A stretch of 64,000 nucleotides of DNA from assembly GCA_027924585.1 (NCBI GenBank), contig BSBM01000870.1:3657001-3721000 (forward strand), in the 5' to 3' direction. The first letter of the stretch is position 1. Each line of letters starts with the position of its first letter. The DNA is from Larix kaempferi. Lineage: Eukaryota > Streptophyta > Pinopsida > Pinales > Pinaceae. The notes below the pieces were generated by a model. That model ran no database searches, had not been told where the DNA came from, and saw nothing but the letters and a program-made list of their open reading frames with translations. Both the position numbers and the translations under genes were made by a program. Positions 35,137-45,600 of this stretch are shown piece after piece.

Positions 35137-35589
35137 AGCCGTGATAACTTGGAATGTATAGAGGCATACGAATGCCCATTTCAGAATTCCCGGTGCTCTG
35201 TGTCGCTGATCCATATCGGAAGCCCTTCGAAATGAAATGATGGGAGGCCCTTCAAAATGAATAGATAGATCTGGGAAGAGACAAATCTGCTGACTTATCT
35301 GGTGCGTTTTGGATTTTAATATTTAACTCCTTCCTCCTCTGGTGCGTTTGTATGCAAAGAATATGAGTCTTTGTGGTCGATTGTCTGAATCTGATTGTGG
35401 TTTAATGTCTGATTATGGTTTAATCGGTGTGTGAATCTGACTGTGCTTTAATGTCTAACGAGGCTGGACAGAAATAGAGGCAAAGAAATAGAGGAGGCTG
35501 GACTGAAATAGAGGCAACGAATTTGGGGATCCAATTCGGGGTATATTCTTTTATTATTCCTTGTTAGCACGTCGTTTAGAAGCACTCAT

Positions 35590-35777
35590 TCATTTATGTT
35601 AATCACTTGGGCATTGCAATGAGGGATGGGTTCTGTTCTTAAGCGTTTCCATGAGGGTTGGGTTTTTCTCTGAGTAAATGGTTTTTTATTATTTTCTCTG
35701 AGTTCTGTTTTGCTTTGTTAATCACTTGGGTGTTACCATGAAGGATGGGTTCTGTTCTTGAGGGTTTCTATGAGGGA
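35590..35777. repeat. short tandem repeat interrupted by the Gag-HUB element (left part)
   Basis: Units beginning ATCACTTGGG and containing GATGGGTTCTGTTCTT recur at about 35,600 and 35,720. A further GATGGGTTCTGTTCTTAAG occurs right after the element at 39,647. The element therefore inserted into a pre-existing array with a unit of roughly 125 bp. Confidence 0.6.
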
Positions 35778-36065
35778 TGACAGATTTTATGAAGGGGCAG
35801 AGCAAAAACTGAAAACAGAGTATGGCCAAAAGGCAAAAAACAAAACAGGGTATGCAGTCGACCAAAACAGAGACAGGGGCAGGCTTTGCAATGGAGCTCT
35901 GCGGCTCTTCTACCACATTCCAGAACTCTCGATGAACACCCAAAAATACATTTAACATCCGATGCCTCTTCACCCGAGGCTCATTTACTTCTACACCCAA
36001 TGCATTAAATCTTTGTACAGCGGTTGGTGGATACATTGAGTTGGCGGGAGGAATTATCTCCAACA
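35778..36065 (-). repeat. 3' LTR of the Gag-HUB element
   Basis: This 288-bp LTR is identical to 39,356-39,643 except for two transitions. The 114-codon minus-strand ORF across it recurs in the other LTR and is not a gene. Confidence 0.95.
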
Positions 36066-36080
36066 CTCCCCCTTAATTCC
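36066..36080 (-). other. polypurine tract of the Gag-HUB element
   Basis: The minus strand reads GGAATTAAGGGGGAG directly against the 3' LTR. Confidence 0.8.
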
Positions 36081-36193
36081 GACCATAAACAAACTACTAA
36101 AATCTAACACATACATACGATGCCGTCATGGGCTTTCAACAAAAAACATTGAAACATTAATGCCTGTTGGTCTAAGTCTCAGCTAGGCTTACA

Positions 36194-38308
36194 TTAGTTC
36201 ATGTCAAAACTCAAAATTATCTTACCATTCTTGTCTACTGCATGCTGATGCAGCGGCTTCTTTTTCTTTCGTTTGCTCCAGACCTTGAACTCAGCATTCT
36301 TTTTCACCTTCTTCTTCATTCTCACCTTCTTCTTCATGTTTTCTTCAAGCTCCTTGGGCTTGAATCTTCCATCAATGTCTGCAAGTTCTTCATATGCTTG
36401 GCCAATAGTCTCAATCTCATATATATAAGCCTCTCCTTCTTCATTTTTAGCCTTCAGTGCTTCAGTGAGTTCAAATACATCTCTCTCTGAAGCATCAAGC
36501 CTCTCTCTCCAGCGAGCAATCTCAGCTTCAGCAACTTGATCTGCACATTTATCTGAAAAGTGCTTGCATTCACTTTTCTTTCTATTAAGTATTGCCGTAA
36601 GTGAATGAACTTCTGCCCGCAAAGAGTGGACTTCACAAGCTATCTCCTTGAACTTACTTAACTGTGTTTGCATCATGCCCATCTCTTTGTGTAAAGTTGA
36701 AACCATGACTTTAAATTCGGTGACAATGTCTTTCCTTCCTGATTCTTGTACAAATTCTTCTAGCCTAATCTCAAGATCATTTCTTTCTGCCAGACATTCT
36801 TGCAATTTGGTCTCCAGCTCAGTAATCCTGGCATCAGCATTGGCAGCTGCTCTCCGTGCAACATCAGCTGATTCAACTTTCAAGCACATTTCCTTCTCTC
36901 GCCTGTGAAGATTATCTCTTTCAGCCTCCAATAACTCTATCCTGTTCTGATATCGATCTACCTCAACTTTTAAATGTTGAAGCTGCTCATTCAGTAAAAT
37001 ATAGGGTCTCGATGAAACAACATACTTCTCATCCTTTATAGTTTCCTGCACAAGTTCTAGCTGGGTTAAAACTTTCAGCTTTTCTTTGCGTGCCTCTTGT
37101 ATCTCTGACAGCCTGCTTGCTGCTAACATCTTAGTAGCTTCCAATGCTGCTTCTATATCCTCTAGCTCCCTATTCTTATCCCCTGACTTGTCTTCTTCAA
37201 CAGTAGCTTCAGTTTCCTTCATAGGCTTGTCAAACTCTTCACTAAAATTACAGTCTTCATTGTACTTGGGCTTTGCTAGCCACTCTTCAATAAATTTCAA
37301 ATCTTCATCAAAATATCTTGTTACATTGACTGCATGCTCTTTTTCTTCAGCTATTGTAGGTTGATTCTTGCTCTCAATACCTGCACACTCACAAACATCT
37401 AAACTGTTAGGAAAAATTTCTGCCCTCATGGGCATGCTCTTCATGAGTACTTCTTCTTCGATTCGTTGTACTGCTTCAGCTCCTTTTTCAGCCTCTATTG
37501 GCTGTCCTGCAACTTCTTGAGTTGCTAATTCACCATTTTCTGCTGCTGCTATGGCAGCTTCCTCTTCAACACCATCTTCATCCACTTGTGGCTCTGCACA
37601 GTGGGCTTCATTGTTCTCAAATTTATCAAGCTCTACTTGGCTGACAGAGTCCTTGACCGTTTCATACGAGCATTCAAATGCTTCTATGGATGGAGTATCT
37701 ACTGCTGCAATGGCAGTTCCATCTTCATATTCATCCACAAGTGCCTCTACACCGTGGGATTCACTAACAGCTTGGCTGTCTTCTGCTTCAACTGCAGGAT
37801 TCTCAACTGTTGCTTCTTCAACAGGATGTGACACTGTTGACTGCTTGCACATGTTACTCCCCCTTTCGCTGAACTCTTCTTCCAAGATTCTCCATGCTTC
37901 CTTGGAAGTCTTTGCTGCTGCAATCTTGTGGAAAATACTTTCATCCACAGCTCGTTGGATGAGATGCAAGGCTAATTCATGCTTCTGCATTTTTTGGTCT
38001 TCAGTCATGGCTTCAAAAGCCTCTAAATCTAGGGGATGCACACATTCAGTTTGAACTAAACACCACAAATCCTCTGCTCTAAGAAAACTTCTCATCTTAA
38101 TAGCCCAAAACTCATAATTGTTACCTGAAAAATGTGGGGGTACGAGGAGAACTTTGCTGCTCCAGTTATCCTGGTTCTCCTCTTGGACTTCAACTGTGTT
38201 AATAAGCTCCACTGCAATGGGAACTTCTCCATATCTCTGTGCAAAATAATTTGCCTCTGCCCTTGCATTTCTTCTTTTGATCTGCTTGAGTCTTCTTTGA
38301 TAACCCAT
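36194..38308 (-). CDS. Gag-HUB fusion: copia-like Gag N-terminus joined to a HUB1/2 (BRE1-like) coiled coil
   Basis: The start is the ATG at 38,308 with a good context (GAAGAAATGG) and an in-frame TAG about 66 bases upstream. Residues about 55-147 resemble the copia Gag (UBN2/DUF4219-like) pattern: FSGNNYEFWAIKMRSFL, LWCLVQ, then TSKEAWRILEEEF. Residues about 150-378 are an acidic Glu/Ala/Val-rich linker. Residues about 379-641 align in order with the central coiled coil of plant HUB1/HUB2, the E3 ligases that monoubiquitinate histone H2B: RELEDIEAALEATKMLAASR, VSSRPYILLNEQLQHLK, SGRKDIVTEFKVMVS, KEMGMMQTQLSKFKE, HSLRAEVHSL, EIETIGQAYEEL. About 100 residues of the native protein appear to be missing at the join near residue 593. 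The C-terminal RING finger is absent, so no ligase activity is expected. Residues 659-686 are Lys/Arg-rich and could be a nuclear signal. There are no introns, which points to capture from spliced mRNA. HUB identity rests on recall of the family. Confidence 0.85.
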   Translation of the reverse strand: MGYQRRLKQIKRRNARAEANYFAQRYGEVPIAVELINTVEVQEENQDNWSSKVLLVPPHFSGNNYEFWAIKMRSFLRAEDLWCLVQTECVHPLDLEAFEAMTEDQKMQKHELALHLIQRAVDESIFHKIAAAKTSKEAWRILEEEFSERGSNMCKQSTVSHPVEEATVENPAVEAEDSQAVSESHGVEALVDEYEDGTAIAAVDTPSIEAFECSYETVKDSVSQVELDKFENNEAHCAEPQVDEDGVEEEAAIAAAENGELATQEVAGQPIEAEKGAEAVQRIEEEVLMKSMPMRAEIFPNSLDVCECAGIESKNQPTIAEEKEHAVNVTRYFDEDLKFIEEWLAKPKYNEDCNFSEEFDKPMKETEATVEEDKSGDKNRELEDIEAALEATKMLAASRLSEIQEARKEKLKVLTQLELVQETIKDEKYVVSSRPYILLNEQLQHLKVEVDRYQNRIELLEAERDNLHRREKEMCLKVESADVARRAAANADARITELETKLQECLAERNDLEIRLEEFVQESGRKDIVTEFKVMVSTLHKEMGMMQTQLSKFKEIACEVHSLRAEVHSLTAILNRKKSECKHFSDKCADQVAEAEIARWRERLDASERDVFELTEALKAKNEEGEAYIYEIETIGQAYEELADIDGRFKPKELEENMKKKVRMKKKVKKNAEFKVWSKRKKKKPLHQHAVDKNGKIILSFDMN

Positions 38309-39340
38309 TTCTTCTCTTCTTTGTTGCAGGTGTCCTGTGCTGGCACTTGTCTTCTTCTTGCAAGTCTCCTACTTGCTTCTCCTGCAGATGTTCTGTGCTT
38401 GGCACTGTAAATATTGGGGAAAAGGCCTGCCGTTTTCCTTCTAAAATAACGAAGGGCGAGATCTAAAAGACAAGCAATTCAACTCCCAGAAAACTGATGC
38501 ACGGTACCCTTCTTCGCCTGCAAGTATTCCTCCTTGTCCTGAAAATTCTCTTTTCTGCTTTCACTGTTGTCTTCCTTTCTTGTTTTCATATTCTAGTATT
38601 TCCCCCATCCATGGCCGTGGAGCTCTGAACCTCTGCAGCACAACCACGATACCAGAAGGTAGATGGCTTCAAACTCGGCGTTGATAAGCTAGAAATTACT
38701 CCGAAACTAGAAGTCTGATTTCACGCCAAGCTCTTTCAGTCGCTGCCTATTGCCTGTCGAACAAGGAATCGAGGTGCTGGTTCAGGGTGTCTGTTTGTTA
38801 GTCTGAAAAATCCTCACTTGCTGCAACTACAAGCCACTTCCAAGGTGCTAAGATTGTTTGAACGCTCAGGGGAAAAGGTCTCCAGTCGTCACGATGTTGC
38901 TAGATAGCCAGGTAGGAGTAGAACCCATCTCTGCGTTGACGGTGGAAACATAAGCAATGTCCATCTCTGCTGCATTGCTCAAGATCCACGAATGACTCAG
39001 AATTTGATCGCAAGAAATTTGTTGGTTGAAGCCCTTCTCAGGCAGAACAGAGTGGCTCTAGGGCAGCTTCTCAGTCTAAGCCTCAACTTCTGATCCCTTC
39101 AACAACTCCAAAAATGGGTCTGTCAATGAGGCCAGCGGAAGGCAACAAGACATTGCGTCAACATCTGGTGGAAGGGCCATTGCTTTGAGTTGGAGTCAGT
39201 TCCAATCTGAAAAACCTTCAACGTCAAAAGAAGATATATCTTCAGCTAGAGTGGCAGCTAAACGAGAAAGCCAGCGGCTGTCAATCTTCTGCGCGGCTAC
39301 CATGACAGACCTCAGAGCTCGAGGCAAGGGGATCGCTCCA
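38309..39340 (-). other. non-coding leader of the Gag-HUB element
   Basis: About 1 kb lies between the PBS and the ORF start. It is less AT-rich than the flanking DNA and has no long frame. It may contain packaging and dimerisation signals, but none can be identified by eye. Confidence 0.5.
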
Positions 39341-39355
39341 TGGGCTCTGATACCA
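39341..39355 (-). other. primer-binding site (initiator-Met tRNA)
   Basis: The minus strand reads TGGTATCAGAGCCCA immediately inside the 5' LTR. The first 13 bases are complementary to the initiator-Met tRNA 3' end. Confidence 0.9.
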
Positions 39356-39643
39356 TGACAGATTTTATGAAGGGGCAGAGCAAAAACTGAAAACAAAGTA
39401 TGGCCAAAAGGCAAAAAACAAAACAGGGTATGCAGTCGACCAAAACAGAGACAGGGGCAGGCTTTGCAATGGAGCTCTGCGGCTCTTCTACCACATTCCA
39501 GAACTCTCGATGAACACCCAAAAATACATTTAACATCCGATGCCTCTTCACCCGAGGCTCATTTACTTCTACACCCAACGCATTAAATCTTTGTACAGCG
39601 GTTGGTGGATACATTGAGTTGGCGGGAGGAATTATCTCCAACA
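39356..39643 (-). repeat. 5' LTR of the Gag-HUB element
   Basis: This is the upstream 288-bp LTR in the element's direction. The right target copy AGGGA follows at 39,644-39,648. Confidence 0.95.
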
Positions 39644-39770
39644 AGGGATGGGTTCTGTTCTTAAGCTTTTCAATGAGGGTTGGGTTTTGTTCTGAATAGA
39701 ATGGGTTTTTATTATTTTCTCTTAGTTCTTTTTTTCTCTAAGAAGCCATACCTGCCCTAGTCCTTGAAAT

Positions 39771-42010
39771 AAATGTTTGATTTCTCTTCTTCTCTCAAAA
39801 ACCCTAGAAAATCTAACCCAAATGTTTGATTTCTCCTCTTCTCTCAAAAACCTTAGAAAATATAATGCATCTATGGTTTAAATTTTTTGGAACTTGTATA
39901 AGATTTGAGGCACAAACTTGTGATATAAAAGATTTTGGTTTAAATTCTTTTATAGTGGCTTAACCCATAAGCAAAATGGGTTCGTTTTTGTTCTGAGTTA
40001 TTAAGCATAGGGTTTCAGCCTAGAGGATTTGATATTTCCAATGACGTTCCTGACGATCCATTTTTTTTCGTAGTTCATTCAAGTGCATGGTCCTCAGAGG
40101 TAAGGGCTTCCAGTCGAGTTCCTTGTTATGATTTCAGTCGAGTTCCTTGTTATGGTTCCAGTCGGCTTCCTTGTTATGCTGATTCACGACCTATATGGGA
40201 GTTTATATTTTTATGACTTATGCATATCTCTGATTCACGACATATATTAATCTTTGATTCATTTTTTTTATGACTTAATACATTCTCTATTACCACTACC
40301 CAAAACTGCCACACACGACCTCCATACATTTCAACTGCTCAATTGCTCCTACAATTTGGCAGTCTGCGCATAATTCCTTTGATTTTGCATTATAGTAGTA
40401 GGTCTTCGTCTAAACTTTGTGTATCGGTGTTCCTCCGAATTTAATTTTGTATTTTTGGATGAGCTTTTAGAAATTGTTATTTTTTTATATTAATTTTATT
40501 AATTTGTATTTTTGGATGAGCTTTTAGAAATTGTTTTTTTTTATATTAATTTTATTTATTAATTATTGGTTTTGTATTTTCTTTCAATTTCTGAAGATTT
40601 GATTGAATTAATTAGAAAAATTCTAAATTCTAATGAAATCTTTTAGAAAATAATTCAACTTTAGAATTTATTTGTAACAGATCTATGTAGACGGTAGCTA
40701 TTGCAATATTTAAGATTTGTATATTTTTTCTGTATGTATTTTCAATTATTATATTATATTTATAGATGTGTGTTTAAACTGTGTACCGGTATTGATGTAA
40801 ATTTAATTTCTATTTTTAATAGAGCTTTAAAGTTTATTAGTTCTTTTCTTTGTTATTATTATTTTATATTAATCTTGTTTATTCACTTTTGCATCTTTCC
40901 TCTGAGTGTTTTTATAATCCCCAACATTTATTAAATTATTAATTTGTTTTAATTTTAATATTACCTTAAAATATTGAGAAGTATTATAATATTAATGTAG
41001 ACTAAATATAGCATTATAATCCTTTAAATATTACTAACCTGACATGTGGTAATACTACACTATGTAATAATATTGATATCTTTTAAATATTACTAACCTT
41101 ACATGTGGGATACTACACTATGTAATAATATTGATATCTTTTAAATATGGTGTTTCTTCAATAATGATTTAAATAATGATTTAAATTAAATGTGGTGAGC
41201 TGTATTTTTTTGTTATCTTATTGTGATTCTTCAGTAATGATTCAGATTGGTACTTCGCGGCCCTTTTGTAAGGGTGGGTTTTGTTGTGGAAATCCAAGAA
41301 CATTGCCTATCAAGAACGTTTCATTCCCTGTGGCACAAGCACCTGCCAAATTCTAGGCTAGCCTCGTCCCACATAACACAATCGATTAAAAACTAATTTG
41401 TCATTATACATTTCTATTAAAAATTAATTTTCCATATATTGGAACTGTTCTCCCTTTTTAATCGTGATGGCTGAAGTAATATGTTTTAGCTCATACTTAA
41501 AGAAGCTACCCCAATTGGCAATGGCATAGCCAATCTAGTGGATTACTTTTTTTTCCCGAACAATGACATCGGATTTCTTTCTCGGGGTTGTTGTTTAGGA
41601 AACAAAAGGTTCCACGTCCCATCAAAATGCACTTCAAGTGCAAGTCTCTCGGCTCCCGCGGTGGTTTAATTTTTTTTGGATATAAAAGATTTTAAAGTGG
41701 CTTAATCAAAATGGGTTAGTTTTTGTTCCCAGCTAGGCCCAAACCAAATCATTAATCGGCCCGTGTTTCAGGGCTTTTTGGGTTTATACATTACTATCTT
41801 CTCTTTATCTTTAGATTAAGCAGCGTGTGTTATATTTGGATTTAGGGTTTCTGAGTTTATTTGTTGCTATCAAATTCTCTCTCCGTGGGCTAGTTGGCGA
41901 GTTTATCTTATACATTATCAAATCATTATTTTATATTTATTAATTAAAAATGGAAAAGGTCTTTAAATCATTGTTTTATATTTATTAATTAAAAAATGGG
42001 AAAGATCTTT
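39771..42010. repeat. cluster of short tandem duplications in AT-rich DNA
   Basis: Five separate local duplications lie within 2.3 kb: 39,771-39,868 (49 bp x2), 40,108-40,179 (24 bp x3), 40,443-40,556 (about 58 bp x2), 41,022-41,150 (about 58 bp x2) and 41,920-42,010 (about 44 bp x2). The units are unrelated in sequence. No gene is seen between them. Confidence 0.8.
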
Positions 42011-42639
42011 ATGAAATTCCGCATGTTAATTTTTTTAGATTTGTAGTTTAATTTCTGGAGTTTCTATGAAAATGGTTTGAGTTATTTCACACTTTCTATG
42101 AAAGTATTTATGTAAGTATCGTTTAGATTTGAGGTTTACTAATGGTTATTTACCATTACATTTCTTTAATGAAAAAATTTAAAAATTATAATGTAAATCT
42201 TTATAAAAATAAGATATATTAATTAAATTAAATTAAATTATATATATATATATATATATATAAGGTTTATTACCGTAAATTTTATGTGATCAAAGAAAGG
42301 TCGAAGATCCTAGTTGGTAGTAGAGGTTTCTTCTTTGTAGTTTACATATTTTATTTTATTTTTAAAAATCATAGTTTATTATTTTGAAGTTAATTTAAGT
42401 TTCATAGTTAATTTTGTATTGTATTATGACATGTTTAGAGAACTTTCTCATGTTTGAAAAGATATATATGTGTGGAGAATTATATTTCATGTAATATCAT
42501 TAAATTATAATTATTTATAATTTTAAGTTGTTGTACAAAGAGTAGGGAGGTGCTTTATAGGTGACAATCTGAGAAATGTTATTAAGATAAATGTATGAAG
42601 ATGGTGGGTTATAAAATGAATAGGTGGGGATGTGGGAAA
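42011..42639. other. AT-rich stretch with (TA)n
   Basis: No gene is seen. A (TA)n run lies at 42,239-42,263. Confidence 0.6.
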
Positions 42640-45600
42640 AAGAAAAGCAAAAGGTAGGTAGATAACATACAATTGAATGGTAGAGGAGGCATGGGGTGTA
42701 GGAAGAGGTGGAGGAGTAGGAGAGAGAAGGGATGTGGAGTGGGTGAGGGTGCAAGGGGCCACAGGCTGAGATGAGAAAAGAGAGAAGGAAGGGGAGGGGG
42801 GGGGGAGGAGGGAAGGTGCACGGAAGGGAGGAGGAAAAGGAGTGGTGATGGAAGGGGATGGTTAGTGAGAAGGGGCGGGGGGAGGAGGAGAACGAGAACG
42901 CGAAGGTGGGGGGGGAGGGGAGGGATGAGGAGGAGGGGGGGGGGGGGGAGGGATGAGGAGGAGGGGGGGGGAGGGGAGGAAAGCGGAGATGAGTGGAGGA
43001 GGAGGAAGAAGAGGAGGAGGGGGGGAGCGAAGGAGGGAGGAGGATGAAAAGGGGGGAAGGGGAGGGGAAAGGGGGGGGTGAGGAGGAGGTAGAGGGGATG
43101 GGGAGGGGAGGGTGGGGGATGAGGAGGGAGGTGGGGAGGAGGATGGGTAGGGGAGGGGGCGACGAAGAGTCATAGAGGAGGAGGAGGGGGAGGGGGGGAG
43201 GGGAGCGTGGGGTGGCAGGAGGAGGAGGAGATGCGGGGGATACAGAGGGGGGCGATGGAGGGTGGGGAGGAGGAAGAGTGGGGGATGGGAGAGGAGTGAA
43301 GGAGGAGGTAGACAGGGGGAGGGGAGGAAGAGGGTGGTTGGGAGGAGGAAAAGGAAGAGTTGTAGGAGGAGGAGGAGTTGGATGAGGAGGGAGGACGAGG
43401 AGGACGAGGGGGGGGGGGGAGAAGTGGGGTAGTGGAGGGTGGGGAAGAGGAGTAGTGGGCGATGGGAGGGGAGTGGAAGAGGAGTGGGGGGAAGGGGGAG
43501 AGGAGGTGGAGGAGGAGGGGGAGGGGAGGGAGAGGGCGAGTGGGAGGAGGAGGAGGAGGAGGAGGAGGAGGAGGAGGGGGGGAGGGAGCATGGGGTTGGA
43601 GGTGGAGGTGGTAGACAGGGGGGAGGGGAGGAAGAGGGGCGGTGGGAGGAGGAAAAGGAAGAGTTGTAGGAGTAGGAGGAGTAGGAGGAGGAGCAGGAGA
43701 ATGAGGGGGGGGGGGGGATCGGGGGTAGTGGAGGTAGTGGAGGGGGGGGGAAGAGAGTAGTGGGGGATGGGAGGGGAGCGGAGGAGGAGTGGGGAAGGGG
43801 AGAGGAGGTGGAGGAGGAGGGGGAGGGGAGGGGAGAGGGGGAGTGGGAGGAAGAGGAGGAGGTAGTGGGGAGAGGGCGAGTGGGAGGAGGAGGAGGAGGA
43901 GTGGGGAGAGGGGGTAGGGGGGGGAGGAGGAGGAGAGAAGGGGGAGGGTAGGAGGGAGAGAGGAGGAGGAAGAGTGGGGAAGGGGAGGTGGGGGGCCAGG
44001 GGAAGAGAGGAGATAGGAGGAGGAGGAGTGGGGGAGGGGACGAGGGAGAGAGAGGAGGAGGAGGGATGGGGGAGGGGAGGTAGGATGGGGAGGGAAGGGG
44101 GGGGATTAGGATGGGTAGGGGAAGGGTAGTGGGATATGAGGAAGAGAGGGAGGGAAAGGGGGGGATGTGGAGGGTGGAAAGGAGGAGGAGTGGCAAAGCG
44201 AGTGGAGTGGAGGAGGAGGGGTAGGGGAATGGGGGGAAGTGGAGGGTGGGAGGTGGAGGAGAGATGGAGGGAGTGGAGTGGAGGAATAGGGAGAGTGGGC
44301 AAGGAGGAGGATGGGGGGGGAGGAGGGAGGTAGAGGTGGAGGAGAGTGTGGGGGAGGAGGAGGAGAGGAGGAGGAGCAGGGGAGGAGGGGGGGAGGAGGA
44401 GGCGTAGGGGAGGTAAAGTGGAGGGAAAGGGGGAGTAGGAGGAGGAGGAGGAGGAGGAGGTGGGGAGGGGAGGGAGAGGGAGGGAGGGAAAGGGGGAGGG
44501 AGAGGGGGAATGGGAGGAGGAGGATATGGGGGAGGGTAGGGAGAGGGGGGTTGGGAAGGGGGGTGGGAGAGGGGAAATGGGAGGAGAAGGAAGAGAATTG
44601 GGGAGAGGAAGGGTGGGAAGTGGATGGTAGGAAGGAGGAGGAGGTAGAGGGGATGGGGAGGGGGGGAGTGAGGAGGATGAGGAGGGAGGTAGGATGAGGA
44701 GGGAAGGGTGGAGGAGGATGGTGAGGGGAAGGGGATGGGAAGAGGAGGAGGAGGGGGGAGGGAAAGGGGGTGGTAGTGGAAAGTGGGGGAGGAGGAGTGG
44801 CGAAGGGAGTGGAGTGGAGGAGGGGGGAGATAGGGGGAGGGGGGGGCAGGGGGAGTGGTCTGAGAGGGGGAGATGAAGGGGAGTAGTGAGAGGGCGGAGA
44901 TGTGGAGGAGTGGTGAAGGGGAGTCAAGTGGAGGAAGAGGGAGAGAGGGTGAGGAGGAGGATGAGGAGGACGGGGGGGGAGGAGGAGGTGGAGGTGGAGG
45001 AGACTGTTGGGGAGGAGTAGGAGAGGGGGAGGAGGAGAGGGAGGGGAGTGGGGTGATCATGGGGATGCGGTAGTGGAGGGAAAGGGAGAGTTGGAGGAGG
45101 AGGAGGAGGAGGAGGAGATGTGGGAGGGGAGGGGAGAGGGGTTGTGGGAAGGGGGGAGGGAGAGGGTTTGAATGGGAGGAGGAGCAGGAGTTGGGGAAGG
45201 GGAGGAGAGAGGGGGTGGGAAGAGGGCGGGAGAGGGGAAATGGGAGGAGGAGGAGGTGGAGGTGGAGGAGAATGTGGGGAAGAGGAGGAGGAGGGGGAGG
45301 GGAGGTTAGAGTGGAGGGAACATGGGAGTGGGAGGTGGAGGAGGAGGAGGAGGAGGTGCGGGAGGGGAGGGAGAGGGGGGGTGGGAAGGGGGGATGGAGT
45401 GGGGGAATGGGAGGAGGAGGAGGATAAGGTGGAAGAGGGGAGGGAGAGGGGGTTGGGAAGGGGTGCAGGAGAGGGGAAATGGGAGGAGAAGGAGGAGAGT
45501 GGGGGATGGAAAGGGGGCATTGTGGATGGTATGAAGGAGGAGGAGTGGCGATGGGAGTGGAGTGGGAGAGGGAGGAGGGAGAAAGTAGGAGGAAGAGGAG

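Larger units (their letters stand above)
35778..39643 (-). mobile_element. young copia-like LTR element carrying a captured HUB/BRE1-like coding segment
   Basis: The ends are two 288-bp LTRs (TGACAGATTTT...ATCTCCAACA) differing at only two bases, both transitions. The target duplication AGGGA is perfect (35,773-35,777 and 39,644-39,648). The minus strand carries a PBS that abuts the right LTR and a polypurine tract that abuts the left. The interior (3,290 bp) holds one intact 704-codon ORF and about 1 kb of leader, with no protease, integrase, RT or RNase H. The cis signals are complete, so it is a non-autonomous element probably copied by enzymes from a related copia element. The low LTR divergence and intact ORF indicate recent movement. 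Confidence 0.93.

Noticed and set aside
35722-36066. 114-codon minus-strand ORF, repeated near 39,312-39,644
   Set aside because: It lies across the duplicated 288-bp LTR. The repetition reflects LTR identity and not gene conservation.
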